From contig NC_026503.1 of NCBI RefSeq assembly GCF_000182925.2, positions 682,001 to 746,000 on the forward strand: a DNA stretch of 64,000 bases, in the 5' to 3' direction. The position numbers were made by a program, and so were the translations under genes. Of the stretch, positions 11,852 through 23,010 are shown piece after piece; the first letter of the stretch is position 1; every line of letters begins with the position of its first letter. The notes beneath the pieces are model-generated. The model searched no databases. It worked only from the letters and a program-made list of their open reading frames with translations, and had not been told where the DNA came from. Source of the stretch: Neurospora crassa OR74A. Lineage: Eukaryota > Ascomycota > Sordariomycetes > Sordariales > Sordariaceae.

Positions 11852-12178
11852 TGTTACGGGGCTGGCGCCCAGAGGTAATACCTAGCTTTAAGTGTAAGCC
11901 AGGCGCGCCTTCTGATTGGGTGTATTGGTCGGTCGGCTATCGGCAGCCGTCTTAGCACCGGATGCACTGCGTACTATTAGGTGCATCCCTCAGGCGTAAC
12001 GCTCGGGCCACATTTCTAGTCTTAGCATTTCTAGCACCTTCGATGCCCACGCATCTCTTTCGTGTATTTAGCTGGAAGCTCTGTGCCTTACTGGCATAGA
12101 CCTCCTTCTTCCTCTTTGTCGATTATTTCAAGCTCTTTACAAGGCCTACCTGCGTGTATACCTCGTAGATCCCTTACA
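11852..12178 (+). repeat. 3' LTR
   Basis: Partner of 5,774-6,100. It begins right after a purine-rich tract and is followed by CTAAG, the duplicated target. Less mutated than the 5' LTR at several CpA sites. Confidence 0.92.
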
Positions 12179-12199
12179 CTAAGCCTTATAGCGAACCGT

Positions 12200-12610
12200 A
12201 ACAAATGGGTCGGTCGTTTAGCTAAGTCTAAAGGCCCCATTAATAACTGTATTTATATTATCTTAATAATTATATATATCTATATTTTCGACTTTAAGTT
12301 CCTAATAGTCTTAAACGCTTATATAGAGTAGTAAATTGCCTCGCTTATTTCTTCTAAAGCGTCTTTATACTCCTTCTCTAAAAGCTTATAATATTATTAT
12401 AAAACATTATACTTGTTGTGTAAATTAATATAAACGTTGTTAAATTTGTAATCTTCGTTGTACTAGTATTTTAATTCCTTGCGCTAGCTATCTAATTCCC
12501 TATACTAATTTTATACTTTCTCATAAAATTCATAGTAATTATTTCTAAATTTACTTAATTCGGCTTAAAATATATCTTTAAATTTGCGCTTTTTAACTAA
12601 AGTATTATAA
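12200..12610 (-). pseudogene. Coiled-coil protein fragment
   Basis: The minus strand reads AELSKFRNNYYEFYEKV and then, after Gln-codon stops, YYKLLEKEYKDALEEISEAI, with heptad-like spacing. It is cut on one side by the retrotransposon (duplication at 12,179) and on the other by MULE-like terminal sequence. The parent gene is unknown; it may belong to element A. Confidence 0.45.
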
Positions 12611-12621
12611 ATAATAAGTAA

Positions 12622-12835
12622 TCCTCCGCACACCTACCCTATTTCCTACATACACCCGAAAACCCAAAATAGTAGGCCTAGACAGCCAATAATACCTGAC
12701 ATTGTAAATCCCGTTTTTACCCACTAAATTTCGTCTTTTTAATACACGTAACGTTTCCTCTAACTTAGTAAATTTATCAACCCTTTTTCACACGGCTATT
12801 TACACCCCATCCACACCGCCAACTACAGTTTTAGT
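12622..12835 (+). repeat. MULE terminal fragment
   Basis: Begins GTAATCCTCCGCACACC and continues with CCTGACATTGTAAATCCCGT, TTTCGTCTTTTTAATACACG and TTTTTCACACGGC. The same order of motifs forms the right end of MULE-2 (inverted, 21,640-21,858) and the left end of MULE-3 (38,079-38,270). No partner end was found, so this is a remnant. Confidence 0.7.
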
Positions 12836-14255
12836 TTTAGCTTGAGTTTTCTCCTGCTAGATTTTTGCTTAACGCTATTCTTCAAATTTGTGTACCTTGT
12901 CCTATTTATATTACTTGGCTTGCTCCTAACGCTTCCTCTTTTCGGCCTATTCCCGACGCTTCCTTTCAGCCTGCTCAGTGGCGATTCAATTGATTTTGCG
13001 CTTACGGGTCTACTAATTAATTTACTCTAATATAGCCCTCTGTAACTATACCTATGAAAAATCGCTCGTATTAGTAGAGCTTCTACTATAAAGAAAACGC
13101 TCTAAGTCCTTCTAATTGGTAGGGGTAGGAGTAAGCAGCGATATTTCGGCAGGGGCAATAATAGTAGTAGCCGGCTAGCCTTAGGATTGCTAATACTACA
13201 ATTGTTGTTATTGCAATAATTATTATTATAATTATATTTATTATTACATCTGCTGCATTTACTATCACATTTATTTTTATATTTATTATTACATTCACTA
13301 TTGTATTTACTATATTTATTACTAAACGCGTTACTAGATTTCTTACTTAACTAAATGTGGATCTACTACTACCTAGCTAGGTAGAAGTAAGAAACCAGAG
13401 GAAAAAGTATAGTGAGGCGAAAATACTAGAGGCGGACGGTAATACTATATAAGTATTATAAAGCGAAAGGAAGGCCTACAGCTTAATAGTATATAACTAT
13501 ACAGAATACATCCGCTAGAAGGGGTTTGTTTGGGCGAAAAATATTAAGCCGGTATTGAATGCCGGAGTGTAATAGGATTGGGCGAAAATGCCTGGGAGAC
13601 AACCGGGTATCTAAAAGGATATTTAGGAGTAGGAGGATATTTAAGAGTAAGAGGATATTAAATGCTGGAAGTAGGTATATTCTAATTACTAAATAGGCCG
13701 GGCGGGTCCAAGGGAAACTCTGGGCGCTTAGGTATATTATTACCCTCTAAGCCTTGTTATTAATAACTAAATAATATTACGTCGATTGCCGGGGTAGAGC
13801 TAGAGCTAGAGCTACTGCTAGTGCTAGAGCTAGTATATTAGGAATCCTTTTGTAGAATATCGGTGAATATATTGGACTTTGTATATTTAGCTATACGTTT
13901 AAAACGATTAGCGCTATATTACTATTACTCTCTATATAATGAAGTGATATTATAGCGTTGAAATGGATTAGAATGTATATAAAGACAAGCAAAAGAAAGA
14001 TATAGATTAATTTATTGGATCTTAATATATAGGAAGTTGAATACTATTTTAGCTAGTGAAAGAATACAGTATTTTAGGTATAGTGGGCTTGGGGGGCGTA
14101 TTAGTAGGTAAGTTCGGTTAACTATTAGTAATATCCGGCTTATTATCTTCGAGACCCTATATATCGAAATTAACGGTCTTTTTACCCTTATCGGCTAGCG
14201 TACCCTTAGGAGGGCGACCGCGGGGGCGACCGCTACTCGGTTTCTTAGTAGGTAT
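12836..14255 (-). pseudogene. AT-hook, Asn-rich accessory protein of element A
   Basis: From 14,255 the minus strand reads (I)PTKKPSSGRPRGRPPKG then TLADKGKKTVNFDI. GRPRGRPPKG is a textbook AT-hook. The initiator is ATA, probably a RIP-mutated ATG. It aligns with the start of the element B protein at 50,039 (MPNKRKINSRPQGRPPKD). Further on is an Asn/Tyr/Cys-rich stretch (CNNKYNYNNNYCNNNNC) near 13,200-13,300. A basic Gln-rich coiled coil (ERKRREQAEKRKRQEQAK) at 12,840-13,030 may be its C-terminus or part of another element. Function unknown; DNA binding by the AT-hook is likely. Confidence 0.55.
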
Positions 14256-14578
14256 TATCTAAATTTATATTAGTCAAATAAGTTTGAAGTAATAATTATA
14301 AGACTTACAGTAACTATAGGCTAGTATTATTATATAATATATTTGGGTAATTAATTTAATTAAATTACTTAATTAATACATTTATAAAATTAATCTTAAG
14401 AAGATACTTACGGTAGCAAATTAAATAGTAAGGTTTGGTTGTATATTTATTTATTGTCTTATTACGCTAACTAGTTATACTAGTCTACCCAATGGGTATG
14501 CGGTACTGCTTCGTTCGTAGTCTAAGGGAAAAACCGTATTATTGAAATCCGGATGAAAACCCTTAGCTTCTCCATATC

Positions 14579-14602
14579 CAACCCTAACCCTAACCCGAAC
14601 CC
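14579..14602. repeat. Interstitial telomere-like tract in the SINE
   Basis: Three CCCTAA-type units, then CCCGAACCC. Equivalent to TTAGGG on the sense strand of the SINE, near its 3' end. Confidence 0.7.
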
Positions 14603-15187
14603 TTCGTCCTACCTCACTGTAGGGGGCCCGGGGAGCCGTAGTTGCTTCTTTCGTCTTATCTTCTCTCGGTACGTTATCTCTTTAGTCCCGGTAGACTTTC
14701 GTTACTTCTAATTAGTCCTTTAGACCCCACCCCCTACCTAACGCTTTGGTAGTATTTCTTTCGTTCCGGAAGCGGGCATTCTTCTTTTATTCTATCTTTA
14801 GGGTAAGGGTAGGGAAGTGGGGTTTTACTTTTATAATCGGAGTCTTCGATTTTTATTGGGATTAGTGAGATAATGTAATTGGTTAATTATTATATTACTA
14901 GACGGGTTCTATCCGAACGGAACTATAGTTCTAGAATAGATTTCGGAGGTAGGGTTCCAATTCCTAAACCCTATTGGTGGAGCGGGGTAGAGGCGGCTAG
15001 TACTTCTTCGAATAGGATAAGATTTTTAACACGTGCCCAATTACGTATACTTAGGGTTCTGGATTAGGGTGGGCCCCTACATTTGATTACGCTGTAAATA
15101 TTCTTCTTTTCCTTCTAAGAGCGCTCAGTGGAGCGACAGCGGGGAAGATCTTTCATCCGATCCGGCCGAAAAACCGGATAAAAGAGG

Positions 15188-15274
15188 GGGGGGGAGCGGG
15201 ATTCGAACCTACGACCTTTCGGATGAAACCGAAAGGGGGCCAAGCTCAGATCTTCCCAACTGAGCTATCCCCCC
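15188..15274 (-). tRNA. tRNA-like SINE head (anticodon not assignable)
   Basis: On the minus strand: GGGGGGA acceptor half, perfect A box TAGCTCAGTTGG, perfect B box GGTTCGAATCC, and TCCCCCC closing the acceptor, with a T-rich Pol III stop (CTCTTTTATCC) just after. At ~87 nt it is longer than a normal tRNA. The middle folds as CCTTTCGG-TTTCAT-CCGAAAGG, an 8-bp stem with a 6-nt loop, so no proper anticodon arm is clear. The T-stem mismatch fits RIP. Best read as the promoter part of a SINE, not a working tRNA. Confidence 0.6.
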
Positions 15275-15287
15275 GTTTGGTTGTATA

Positions 15288-16345
15288 GAAAAAAGAAGAA
15301 GAAAAGAATTTCGATTCTAATTGCTCAGTTTGTGTGCGCGGAGCATCGCCGACGCTAGATTTTTACCGTTTTCTATTCTACTATACATATAAATAGTAGT
15401 ACTTATATTTACTAACTGCCTAATAGATATTAGATTTAAATAGTAAGAATTAAAATATTAGTAAATCGAATTAGCGGGGTATTATTGATAACGAATAAAT
15501 ATAGTAATATAGTAATAGTATTTTAGATGAAAGGTCGCTTGGAGGTTAAAAGTAGGTTATCAAGGCGCTTTGGTACGATTATTTTAATAGGGACTAGAAG
15601 TATTACAATTAATAGAATAACAATACCCCTAAATATTAACGCCCCACTTGTATACCGGGGTATATAATATATGAGTTAATATGCCCGTAAAGGAAAATAA
15701 CGCAATTAGTAGTATTTAGTAACCGGCCGATTCAAAGATTAAATAATATTATTAACAATCTAAAATTTATGTAACGGTTGCCCGAAATTCAAAATCTATT
15801 GTAGTAAGGTGCTACCCTTAAATATAGTACTATAAGTCTAAGCGCGTAGTTACGCGGGTAATATTATATTATTTATTACTTTATATATAGGATAAAATAG
15901 CCTTTGTCGAATAAAATCCCGTCTTACCTAGTTTATTTATATTATACACTACCGGTAGGTAAATAATTGTAATTAGATTGGAGTACTTAAGTAGTAGATT
16001 CGCCCGGTCTTAATTTAATAAGCAATTTTAAGATTCTCCTTTTTTCGAATCTAATCCTTCCCTTTACATCAATTTTACCATTTTAACAAATCCAATCTAG
16101 TACTATACCGCGCCGACCTCGCTTAAAATACAACCCCTTTTAAATAGACATTATTGTTAATAAACTAGTAAGAATCAGAGCTAGTTACGGAAGACGGGTG
16201 CCTATCCCTAGCATTTACCCTTACTTAAGGCAGTAGCAGCAGCAGCAGCAATAGTAGTAAGCTCGGTAATTAAATTACTAACAACTTAGAGTATAGGCTT
16301 CGCTTCTCTTTATAATAATAGCAATAACAACGGCGACAGCAATAC
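15288..16345. other. Element A intergenic/5' region
   Basis: AT-rich DNA between the SINE and the tnp2-like frame. At 16,228-16,262 a run of AGC codons gives poly-Ser (plus strand), followed by Gln codons mutated to stops, possibly the transposase N-terminus. Otherwise nothing is recognisable. Confidence 0.4.
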
Positions 16346-16349
16346 TATA

Positions 16350-17573
16350 ATGTCTAACCCCGCGGCACCCTCCGATGATTAGGGAAATATTAATAACGAT
16401 ATTAATTAAGGTCGGTCGGTTGTCTAAACTTAGATAAATTTAATTATTAATTACTAACTTACAAATAAGATTTATTAATTAAGATAATCTGCTTAGAGAT
16501 TTGGACTAAGTAAATATTCGCTATAAATTAGCCGAATTCGAAAGCGACGATAACGTTCCAGACGAAAATTAAATACAGTTTAATATCAAAAATATTAAAA
16601 AGCTCCTTAACCATCCCGAATCAAAAATAATTAAATTTAATAAAGATTTTATTAATAAATATGTAGCGGATTAAACCAACTACTTCGTAGAACCCGAACC
16701 TTTAACGCTAGAAGTCCCTACCGGCCAAATTACGGATTTTTTGTAATTAATCTAATATTACTATAATAAATACGAATATATATCGAATTTTAGAATTAAT
16801 TTTCGGGCTATATACCTATTTACGTTATATATTATTAAAGGATTATAAAACTTAGCTAGAAATACTTAATTTATTACGAGGGTATAACGGTCGCTTAATT
16901 TTAGCGGTTTAAACGCTATTAAAATAACCAACAATTCTAAAGAGTCGATTTATACAATAATTCCTATTATTAGATATATATATAGTATAGGTACTACTAT
17001 AAATAAGTAGGATAAACATTAAGTCTGTCTATTAAAAGAAAGAGTAAGTTAAACGCTAGGTATAATAATAATAACAAAAATAAGCGGATAAATTAGAGTT
17101 TGGCGAATGTTAAGATTATTTAATTGTATTAGTACTATTGTATTTTATAGACCCTAAATCATTTTTTAAGCCTTCCTAAATTTTAAAACCGCTATTAGGA
17201 TATATAAGGGTACGGTATATTTAGTTAATAATCCGACGGAGTTATACTATACTCTTTACTAATTATCCTCTATTTGGACTACTTCTGGAGAATATGCCCA
17301 CTTTATTAACAATTCAGAGGATAATAGTAAGGCAATTTTCCTATCGGATTTCATCTATTTTAATTATTGTAGGGACTACACTATTTATAATATTAGAGAC
17401 GTTAATCACAACTATTACGACAATAACAACTACAATTATAATAGTAGCAATTACGATACTAATATACAAGTACAATATTATTACCATTTAATTAATAACT
17501 ATCTAGACTTTCGGTTGTATATTAGGCGTATTAAGGCTGTAGGTAAAAACTTTACTAACAATTTTAGGGATTA
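16350..17573 (+). pseudogene. tnp2-like transposase, N-terminal half (element A)
   Basis: The plus strand reads KIIKFNKDFINKYVAD, QVFLN/QAFLNFKTAI-type sequence, YKGTVYLVNNPTELYYTLYQ, GEYAHFINN, KAIFLSDFIYFNYCRD and RRIKAVGKNFTNNF. The same order occurs on the minus strand of element B (NIIKFDKNFINK, YEGIPHLINNPIELQYIPYQ, SEYTYFINN, SRVKTIGKNYTNDF). The frame breaks at 17,573, where the copia element is inserted, and resumes at 26,733. Family assignment rests on the C-terminal half. Confidence 0.65.
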
Positions 17574-17735
17574 TGTGAGACCATTGAAATCAAGCGGTTG
17601 GATACGATTGATTGAGTGTTATAGAGAAGAAGAGAAAGAGGGAGACTGGTAAAGTTTGGAAGGCTAAATATAGTGCGGTCTGGATAGGGCATAGAGTAGG
17701 GACTAGGCCCAGTAAATACTAGGGACCTACTAATA
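17574..17735 (-). repeat. Copia LTR (3' LTR in coding sense)
   Basis: The more mutated of the pair: for example, it ends CCTACTAATA where the partner has CCCACCAACA. Confidence 0.88.
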
Positions 17736-18703
17736 CACCCCTATAGATTGGAAGACTGCTGAAGAGTATCTAAACCTCTATATATTATTTACATTGTAAT
17801 ATCTTTTATAGTGTTGACGATATTTCAAGCCCAGGGAACCTTCTTTTGGACTATATTTATTAATTTAATAAATTTAATATACTTATTTAGCTTTAATAGT
17901 TTCGTCAAACCGTCAATTAGTATTTTATTCCCTAGTAAATACTTCATTATAAATACCTTCCTATCCACCTCTTAAATTGACTATTCATATCGTATATTGA
18001 TATATTTGTTTCTAGCGGGTAGATTAGGGTTGAGAATCCAATCTTTAGCGTTGCTACTATCTATATAAAGAATCCTATTAATCTTGTGGAATCCCAGATT
18101 TACGTTCAAATTATCTAGTATACTACTAACCTAATCAAGAGCCTTAACTATAGGCACTAGGTTAGTAAACTCTACTTCTATCGTACTAGTCGTAATAAAA
18201 TCCTATTATTTAAACTTCTAAAGGATAGGGCCGTAAGTAAAGAATATAACGTAGCCCGCAGTACTCTTCCTTAAAGGAATATTATCGGCAAAGGAAGCGT
18301 TTATATACATATAAAAAGACGGGACTATTAACAGCAAGAGTATGCCGCCCAATTTAATACCTAAGTTGGGATATTCGGATAAATATTACTATAAATACTT
18401 TATAATAACGAGATGGCAGTTAGTAGGCTTCTTAATACCCTCTAATAGTTTATTAATAGTAAAGGCGATATTCGGTTGGGTATTTATTAATACCCAATTT
18501 AATAAACTAATCTTCTTAGGGTAAGATTTAGCTTTATTTAGGGATACGTCGTTACCCCTATAGACCTTATAATCCGGTAGCTATAGTATTTTAACGCTAT
18601 ATAGCTTAATTTTACTATCGTTGAATTTAGCGATAATTGATTTAGTATATTATTATTGGGATATAAAGATTATATAAATCTAACAGTCCCTTGCAATATT
18701 ATA

Positions 18704-21700
18704 GAGTAACCCTCCGCACACCCACTCCATTCCCTACATATACCTAAAAACCCCCAAGGCAGCTAATATGTAAATAACTATGTTTTGGGTGTAATTTTAT
18801 TCGTTTTATATGTTAGGGACTGTGGTTAGATTTCTCGGTTATATAGCTATCTTAAATCTCGTAATATTTCTATAGTGTTTATTGCAAATTAATGGTAATT
18901 AAGCGTTCTATTCAATTAATGCTAATTGTAGACGATTAGACTTGATTGAGGTCTATTATTAAATATTAACGTTTAATAGTTCAGATAGTTTAGAGAGTTC
19001 GTTAGACGAGGAAGTTGATAATACTTTAATAATTCGCTGCTCTTTTACTCTCTATTCTCTTACCCTCGCTACCTAATACCTTCCTAATTTATGATTACTA
19101 TTATTATTATAAATAACTTTAATATAGTTATGTACTTTATTTTGGGTATTGAATTGTTTAATGCTGGGCCCCTCTTTATATTGGGAATAGTTGCGCCGCG
19201 CTAATGCTTATATGGGTTGGGTATTCTTTAATCTACTACGGGGCGCCGTTGCCTTCCTACTAATTCTTTTACTTTGGGCTATTTTAATTAATAATGAACT
19301 TAGTAGAATAGGTTCGTTATTAAACGGATTACCCTATTTGGGAGGGTAACCTTTGGGTATACTTTTAGTAGCCGGGCGAAGATGTAGATATCTATCTACT
19401 ATATCCTAATATAGTAGTTAATATAAGGTTAACCTGGGGGGAGGATAGTAGTAATTTTACCCGTTATTAAATTAATACTAAAATAGATAATAATTATCCT
19501 TTATAACTAATACCGTTCTATTAGCTTCCTTCTTTACTATTATCTTATAATCATACAAGAGGTTATATTACGCTTTAAACTATTTAGTATAGGGTTTGAG
19601 GGGTATACTAAGGTAACTCGTAGTAGGGAGAGTAGTTTTTAACTAATTATATTAATATATAAGAAGTTTATATACTTATAATGTAATATTAAAAGGTATA
19701 TTACCTACCTATAAGCGCCCAATTTAGTCTATCCGTATACAAGAGGATAATTTAATAATAACCTCTTTAAAGTAGATATAACGGCGGATAATATGCTAGT
19801 TATTAGTTCGATAGAAATTAATTAAACTACTACGAGTAAATAATTAATACGATTTTAAAGAGTTATTATTAAGTTCATTTAGCGATATAGCCTATTACTC
19901 ATAATTAAAATAGTATTTAGTATAGTATTTGGCCTACTTTCTCTTACAAAGAAGTAAATTAATTATAATTTACTTAATAATAATTTCCTAATCCTCCCCA
20001 AGTTAATATTATGGAAGAAATAAAGCGCTTTCGAATTCCACTATCGACGGAGCGTAAATTATAGACTATTATATATAAAAGAACCCTACCCTTATATTAG
20101 TAACTTTATTAGAAAGCGGACTAAGCCTAACTTACGTTTTAGTACTTATTTTAACCTTCTAGTATATACGGTGTAATCGATTAAAATTATTTTAATTATC
20201 TTAGTTAATTAGTTCTTAATATAACTACTGTACGTATAAAGAGGAGTTATAAGAGTTATTACTATTCTCTTTCTTTTCTATAGATTTATTATACCTTCCT
20301 TATTATCCTCTTCGTACTTGCATTCGCCGTTTAAATTTATATACTACTAATTATTTTTGAGGTATTTAACTACGTTATAGTTAATATACTATATATAACG
20401 TTAATATCAAATAGTTGGGAAGATTCGATTAATGGCTCTAATAAATTAATTATTACTATTAATAATAATAGTTAATAGTTTAAAGATTGATAATTCCTCT
20501 ATTATTTTCCTAATATTATTAATGAACTCGTTAAATCCTTCGTCCTTCTTATTATTAATAATTATTTGAAAGACTAGTATAAATAACTTTTTAAGGGTAA
20601 TTGTAATACTTTATACGATTGGTATATAGTAACAGTTTATTATATATGTAGTATGAAGGAGTAAGGTATATAGATATCGCTTCTATATTTTTTTTTGCTT
20701 CTTTAAATATTAGAGACTATACTATAATATATTTAGTTCCTCCTCTTATTAACCTTCGTTATCCTTATAGTAATTAAAGAAGTAGTATCGGAGTATAATA
20801 AGTTTATTATTCTCGAGATTGCGTACGAAGGTTTGTATATTAGTGTAACCCCTGTTATTTTGTCGGCGTATCCTTTATTGTATATTCTTAAGGTCTTTAT
20901 ACGTAAATAGTAGTTTGGGGTAACGCTCTTTGACTGTTGTATGTATGGTACGTATAGTTAATTCCCGTTAGCAAAGGAGATGTATAATATTCTAGTAATT
21001 ATTAGTATTTAAAGATTATTATTTAAAGATTAAGTAGCTTAATAAGTTTTGTAATAGAGGGTAGCCTTTATATATATAATTGAGTATCTTAATAGTATAT
21101 TTATTATTATTCTTCTTTAAATATTATATTATAATACGGAAGTGATATTTATTAATAATCTTTCGAGTAGTTATACGTTATTTCTTATAAGAATTAACAT
21201 TTATATTAGGTATAGGTTCGGTGTAATTATATTAAAAGATTTTATAATAGAGTTCGCTAGTATGTAGTCCCTTTTTAAAGTAGTTAGTACGAAGTATAAA
21301 TACTCCGAATTTATACAAATAATATATTTTAATAACCTCCCCTATTGTAGAATCTAGGTTAGTAGGTAGTAGAATAAAGGTATTATTATTAGGAGGGACG
21401 GTCTATTTAATATTACTATTAAAAGAGGTACAATTATTTATAAAAGTAAACGACGAGGAAATTGAGTTGCGACGATAGCGAGGCTGCGTCGAGGAGGAGG
21501 TATTCCGGGAAGTTGGAAATAATATCTATCGATTGTTAGTAATTATACGCGATTAATATTATTTATAGACGATCGAAGGCGATTAATTTAAATAAAATTA
21601 TATATATTGAGGGTATAGTATTATTGTATTGTTGTATTGCGATGTACAATAGTTGGCAATGTAAAATGGGTGCAATTGATAGTGTGAAAGAGCTTGAAAG

Positions 21701-21858
21701 GAATAGCCAAATTAGAGCGATGTTGCGTGTATTGAAAAGACGAAATTTTGCGGGTAAAAACGGGCTTTACGATGTCAGGTGTTATCGGCTGTCTAGACCC
21801 ACTATTTTAGCTTTTTGGGTGTATGTAGGGAATGGGGTGGGTGTGCGGAGGGTTACTC
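18704..21858. mobile_element. MULE-2 (Mutator-like DNA transposon)
   Basis: A 3,155-bp element with inverted ends GAGTAACCCTCCGCACACCC and its inverse, flanked by a perfect 8-bp duplication ATATTATA (18,696-18,703 and 21,859-21,866). The terminal ~200 bp at the right share sequence with MULE-3 and the fragment at 12,622. It lies inside the copia pol gene, making it the third level of the nest. Confidence 0.92.
19050..21500 (-). pseudogene. MULE transposase relic (MULE-2)
   Basis: Minus strand segments: ELTIRTIHTTVKERYPKL and TYKDLKNI, then LKKQKKI, YTLLLHTTYIINCYYIP, FKLLTIIINSNN and FIRAINRIFPTI ending in YINYNVVKYL. They are collinear with MULE-3 (DLTIRTILAIVREKYPTI, LYTLLLNTIYKTNCYYLP, TFPNI, YINYNIINYF). 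The catalytic Asp before TYK is His here and the second Asp is Asn; RIP explains the Asn. Not functional. Confidence 0.8.
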
Positions 21859-22914
21859 ATATTATAACCTAGGAATGTACGTACTTATTCCAATTATTTA
21901 AATTTAAAGTAATTAACTAACTAATCTTTAATTTAATTAAAGATAGCGATTATCGGTATAGCAATAAGAAGGTTGTTAAGATATAGTACTAATATTACTC
22001 CTATTATTCTATTAGTAAGTAAATAAGAATTTATAGAAACTAGTATAAATCCGGCTTCTTTAAATATTAATACTAAAGTATTAAAATAATAAAGTAGAGA
22101 TTATTTAAAGCCGTAGAGTACTTTAGTAAATTGGCATACTATATCTTCTTTACTATAACTAGGTATAGACTTCTTAAGCGCTATCGGTTACTTAATATAA
22201 TATTAGGCATTTTTATGGATAGAGGTATTTAAAAAAATAATATCGAAATCGAACTAGTAGTACTCGTAATTATTTATAACTATAATGACTAAAAATAATC
22301 TAATACTCACAGAATATACTACCGCTATATAAATCTCTTATACCGCCCAATTACCTTATTCGAAATTACCATAAACTACCTATCTAACTTTAATTTTCTA
22401 ATTTTTAGTATCGATACTATATTTCTCGTTATATACCTATTTCCCAAACAGGACTTCTATATCTAGGGATCCAAGAACTAAAGTATAGACTCCCCTATCC
22501 TTAAGTACTTTAATTTACTTCTTTATTACTAGTAACTAATATAATTTAAAGTTACTCTACTTACATACAACTCGATAATTCTTAGGGATGAAACGTTGAG
22601 CTTTACCGGCAGTAATAACTACTATATCGTAATCGACTTTAATAGTAGTAAAATAATAAATAAATATACGTCTAATTAGACGTTCTTCTATTGTACTGTA
22701 AAAATTGTTAAATTAAGTCTACCGAATCTTAAATAATATTACTATTACTATCTTTTACCCTTTAAATACTATATTTGAAATTTGCTAACTTAGTAGTAGA
22801 ATAACGAGGTTTACCTTCATTTACCTCTATACGTAGTACTTACATACTAGACTTAGACGGTTAATTTCCTTATTCTTATACCTATATAGATTATTAATTC
22901 ATAGGGTTTAATGG

Positions 22915-23010
22915 AATTATTATAGGGTTCGAATTCGGGATCGGAGGGTCCGAATTCGAGGTTGGGGGTTCTGAATTCGGGTTTAGAAGGTCCGAATTCG
23001 AAGTTTATTT
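22915..23010 (-). repeat. 21-bp tandem repeats in the copia pol linker
   Basis: Four units of ~21 bp built on GGTCCGAATTCGGG. On the minus strand they encode repeats of Glu-Phe-Gly-Pro-Ser with Asp/Lys/Asn-Pro/Leu, as in LEFGPSDPEFEP. They remain GC-rich in AT-rich surroundings. Confidence 0.65.

Larger units (their letters stand above)
5774..12178 (+). mobile_element. LTR retrotransposon with gag only, carrying MULE-1
   Basis: Two 327-bp LTRs (5,774-6,100 and 11,852-12,178) start TGTYACGGGG and end TTACA. They are flanked by a perfect 5-bp duplication CTAAG at 5,769-5,773 and 12,179-12,183. A purine-rich tract (GAAGGGAGAGGTGGGAAG) lies directly before the 3' LTR, fixing plus orientation. 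Without the nested MULE the internal region is only about 1.85 kb. It shows gag-like coding but no reverse transcriptase or integrase, so it appears non-autonomous. The gypsy (Ty3) type is inferred from the gag-like segment, not proven. Confidence 0.9.
14446..15274 (-). mobile_element. SINE with tRNA-like head and LINE-like tail
   Basis: Flanked by a perfect 13-bp duplication GTTTGGTTGTATA (14,433-14,445 and 15,275-15,287). The 5' end on the minus strand is a tRNA-like sequence with Pol III boxes. The 3' end carries GAAGCTAAGGGTTTTCATCCGG, then ACGGTTTTTCCC and AATAAGACAATAAATAAA. These match, in order, the 3' UTR and tail of the LINE copies here (GCTAGGGGTTTTCATCCGG, ACGGTTTTCCCC, AATAAGACCTTTATTTATTT). 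This is the standard layout of a SINE moved by a partner LINE. It includes a telomere-like tract near its 3' end. It lies between the two divergent genes of element A. Confidence 0.85.

Noticed and set aside
15188-15274. A functional nuclear tRNA gene
   Set aside because: A and B boxes are perfect, but the anticodon arm is not canonical and it is the head of an 829-bp element with its own target duplication.
18704-21858. hAT classification based on the 8-bp duplication
   Set aside because: The transposase motifs (TYK-TN, NKKDEG, FPTI...INYNV) are of MULE type; MULEs also give 8-11 bp duplications.
21624-21872. 82-residue plus-strand frame at the end of MULE-2, and the like frame at 38,035
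   Set aside because: Both are readings of the conserved MULE terminal DNA, not of a gene.
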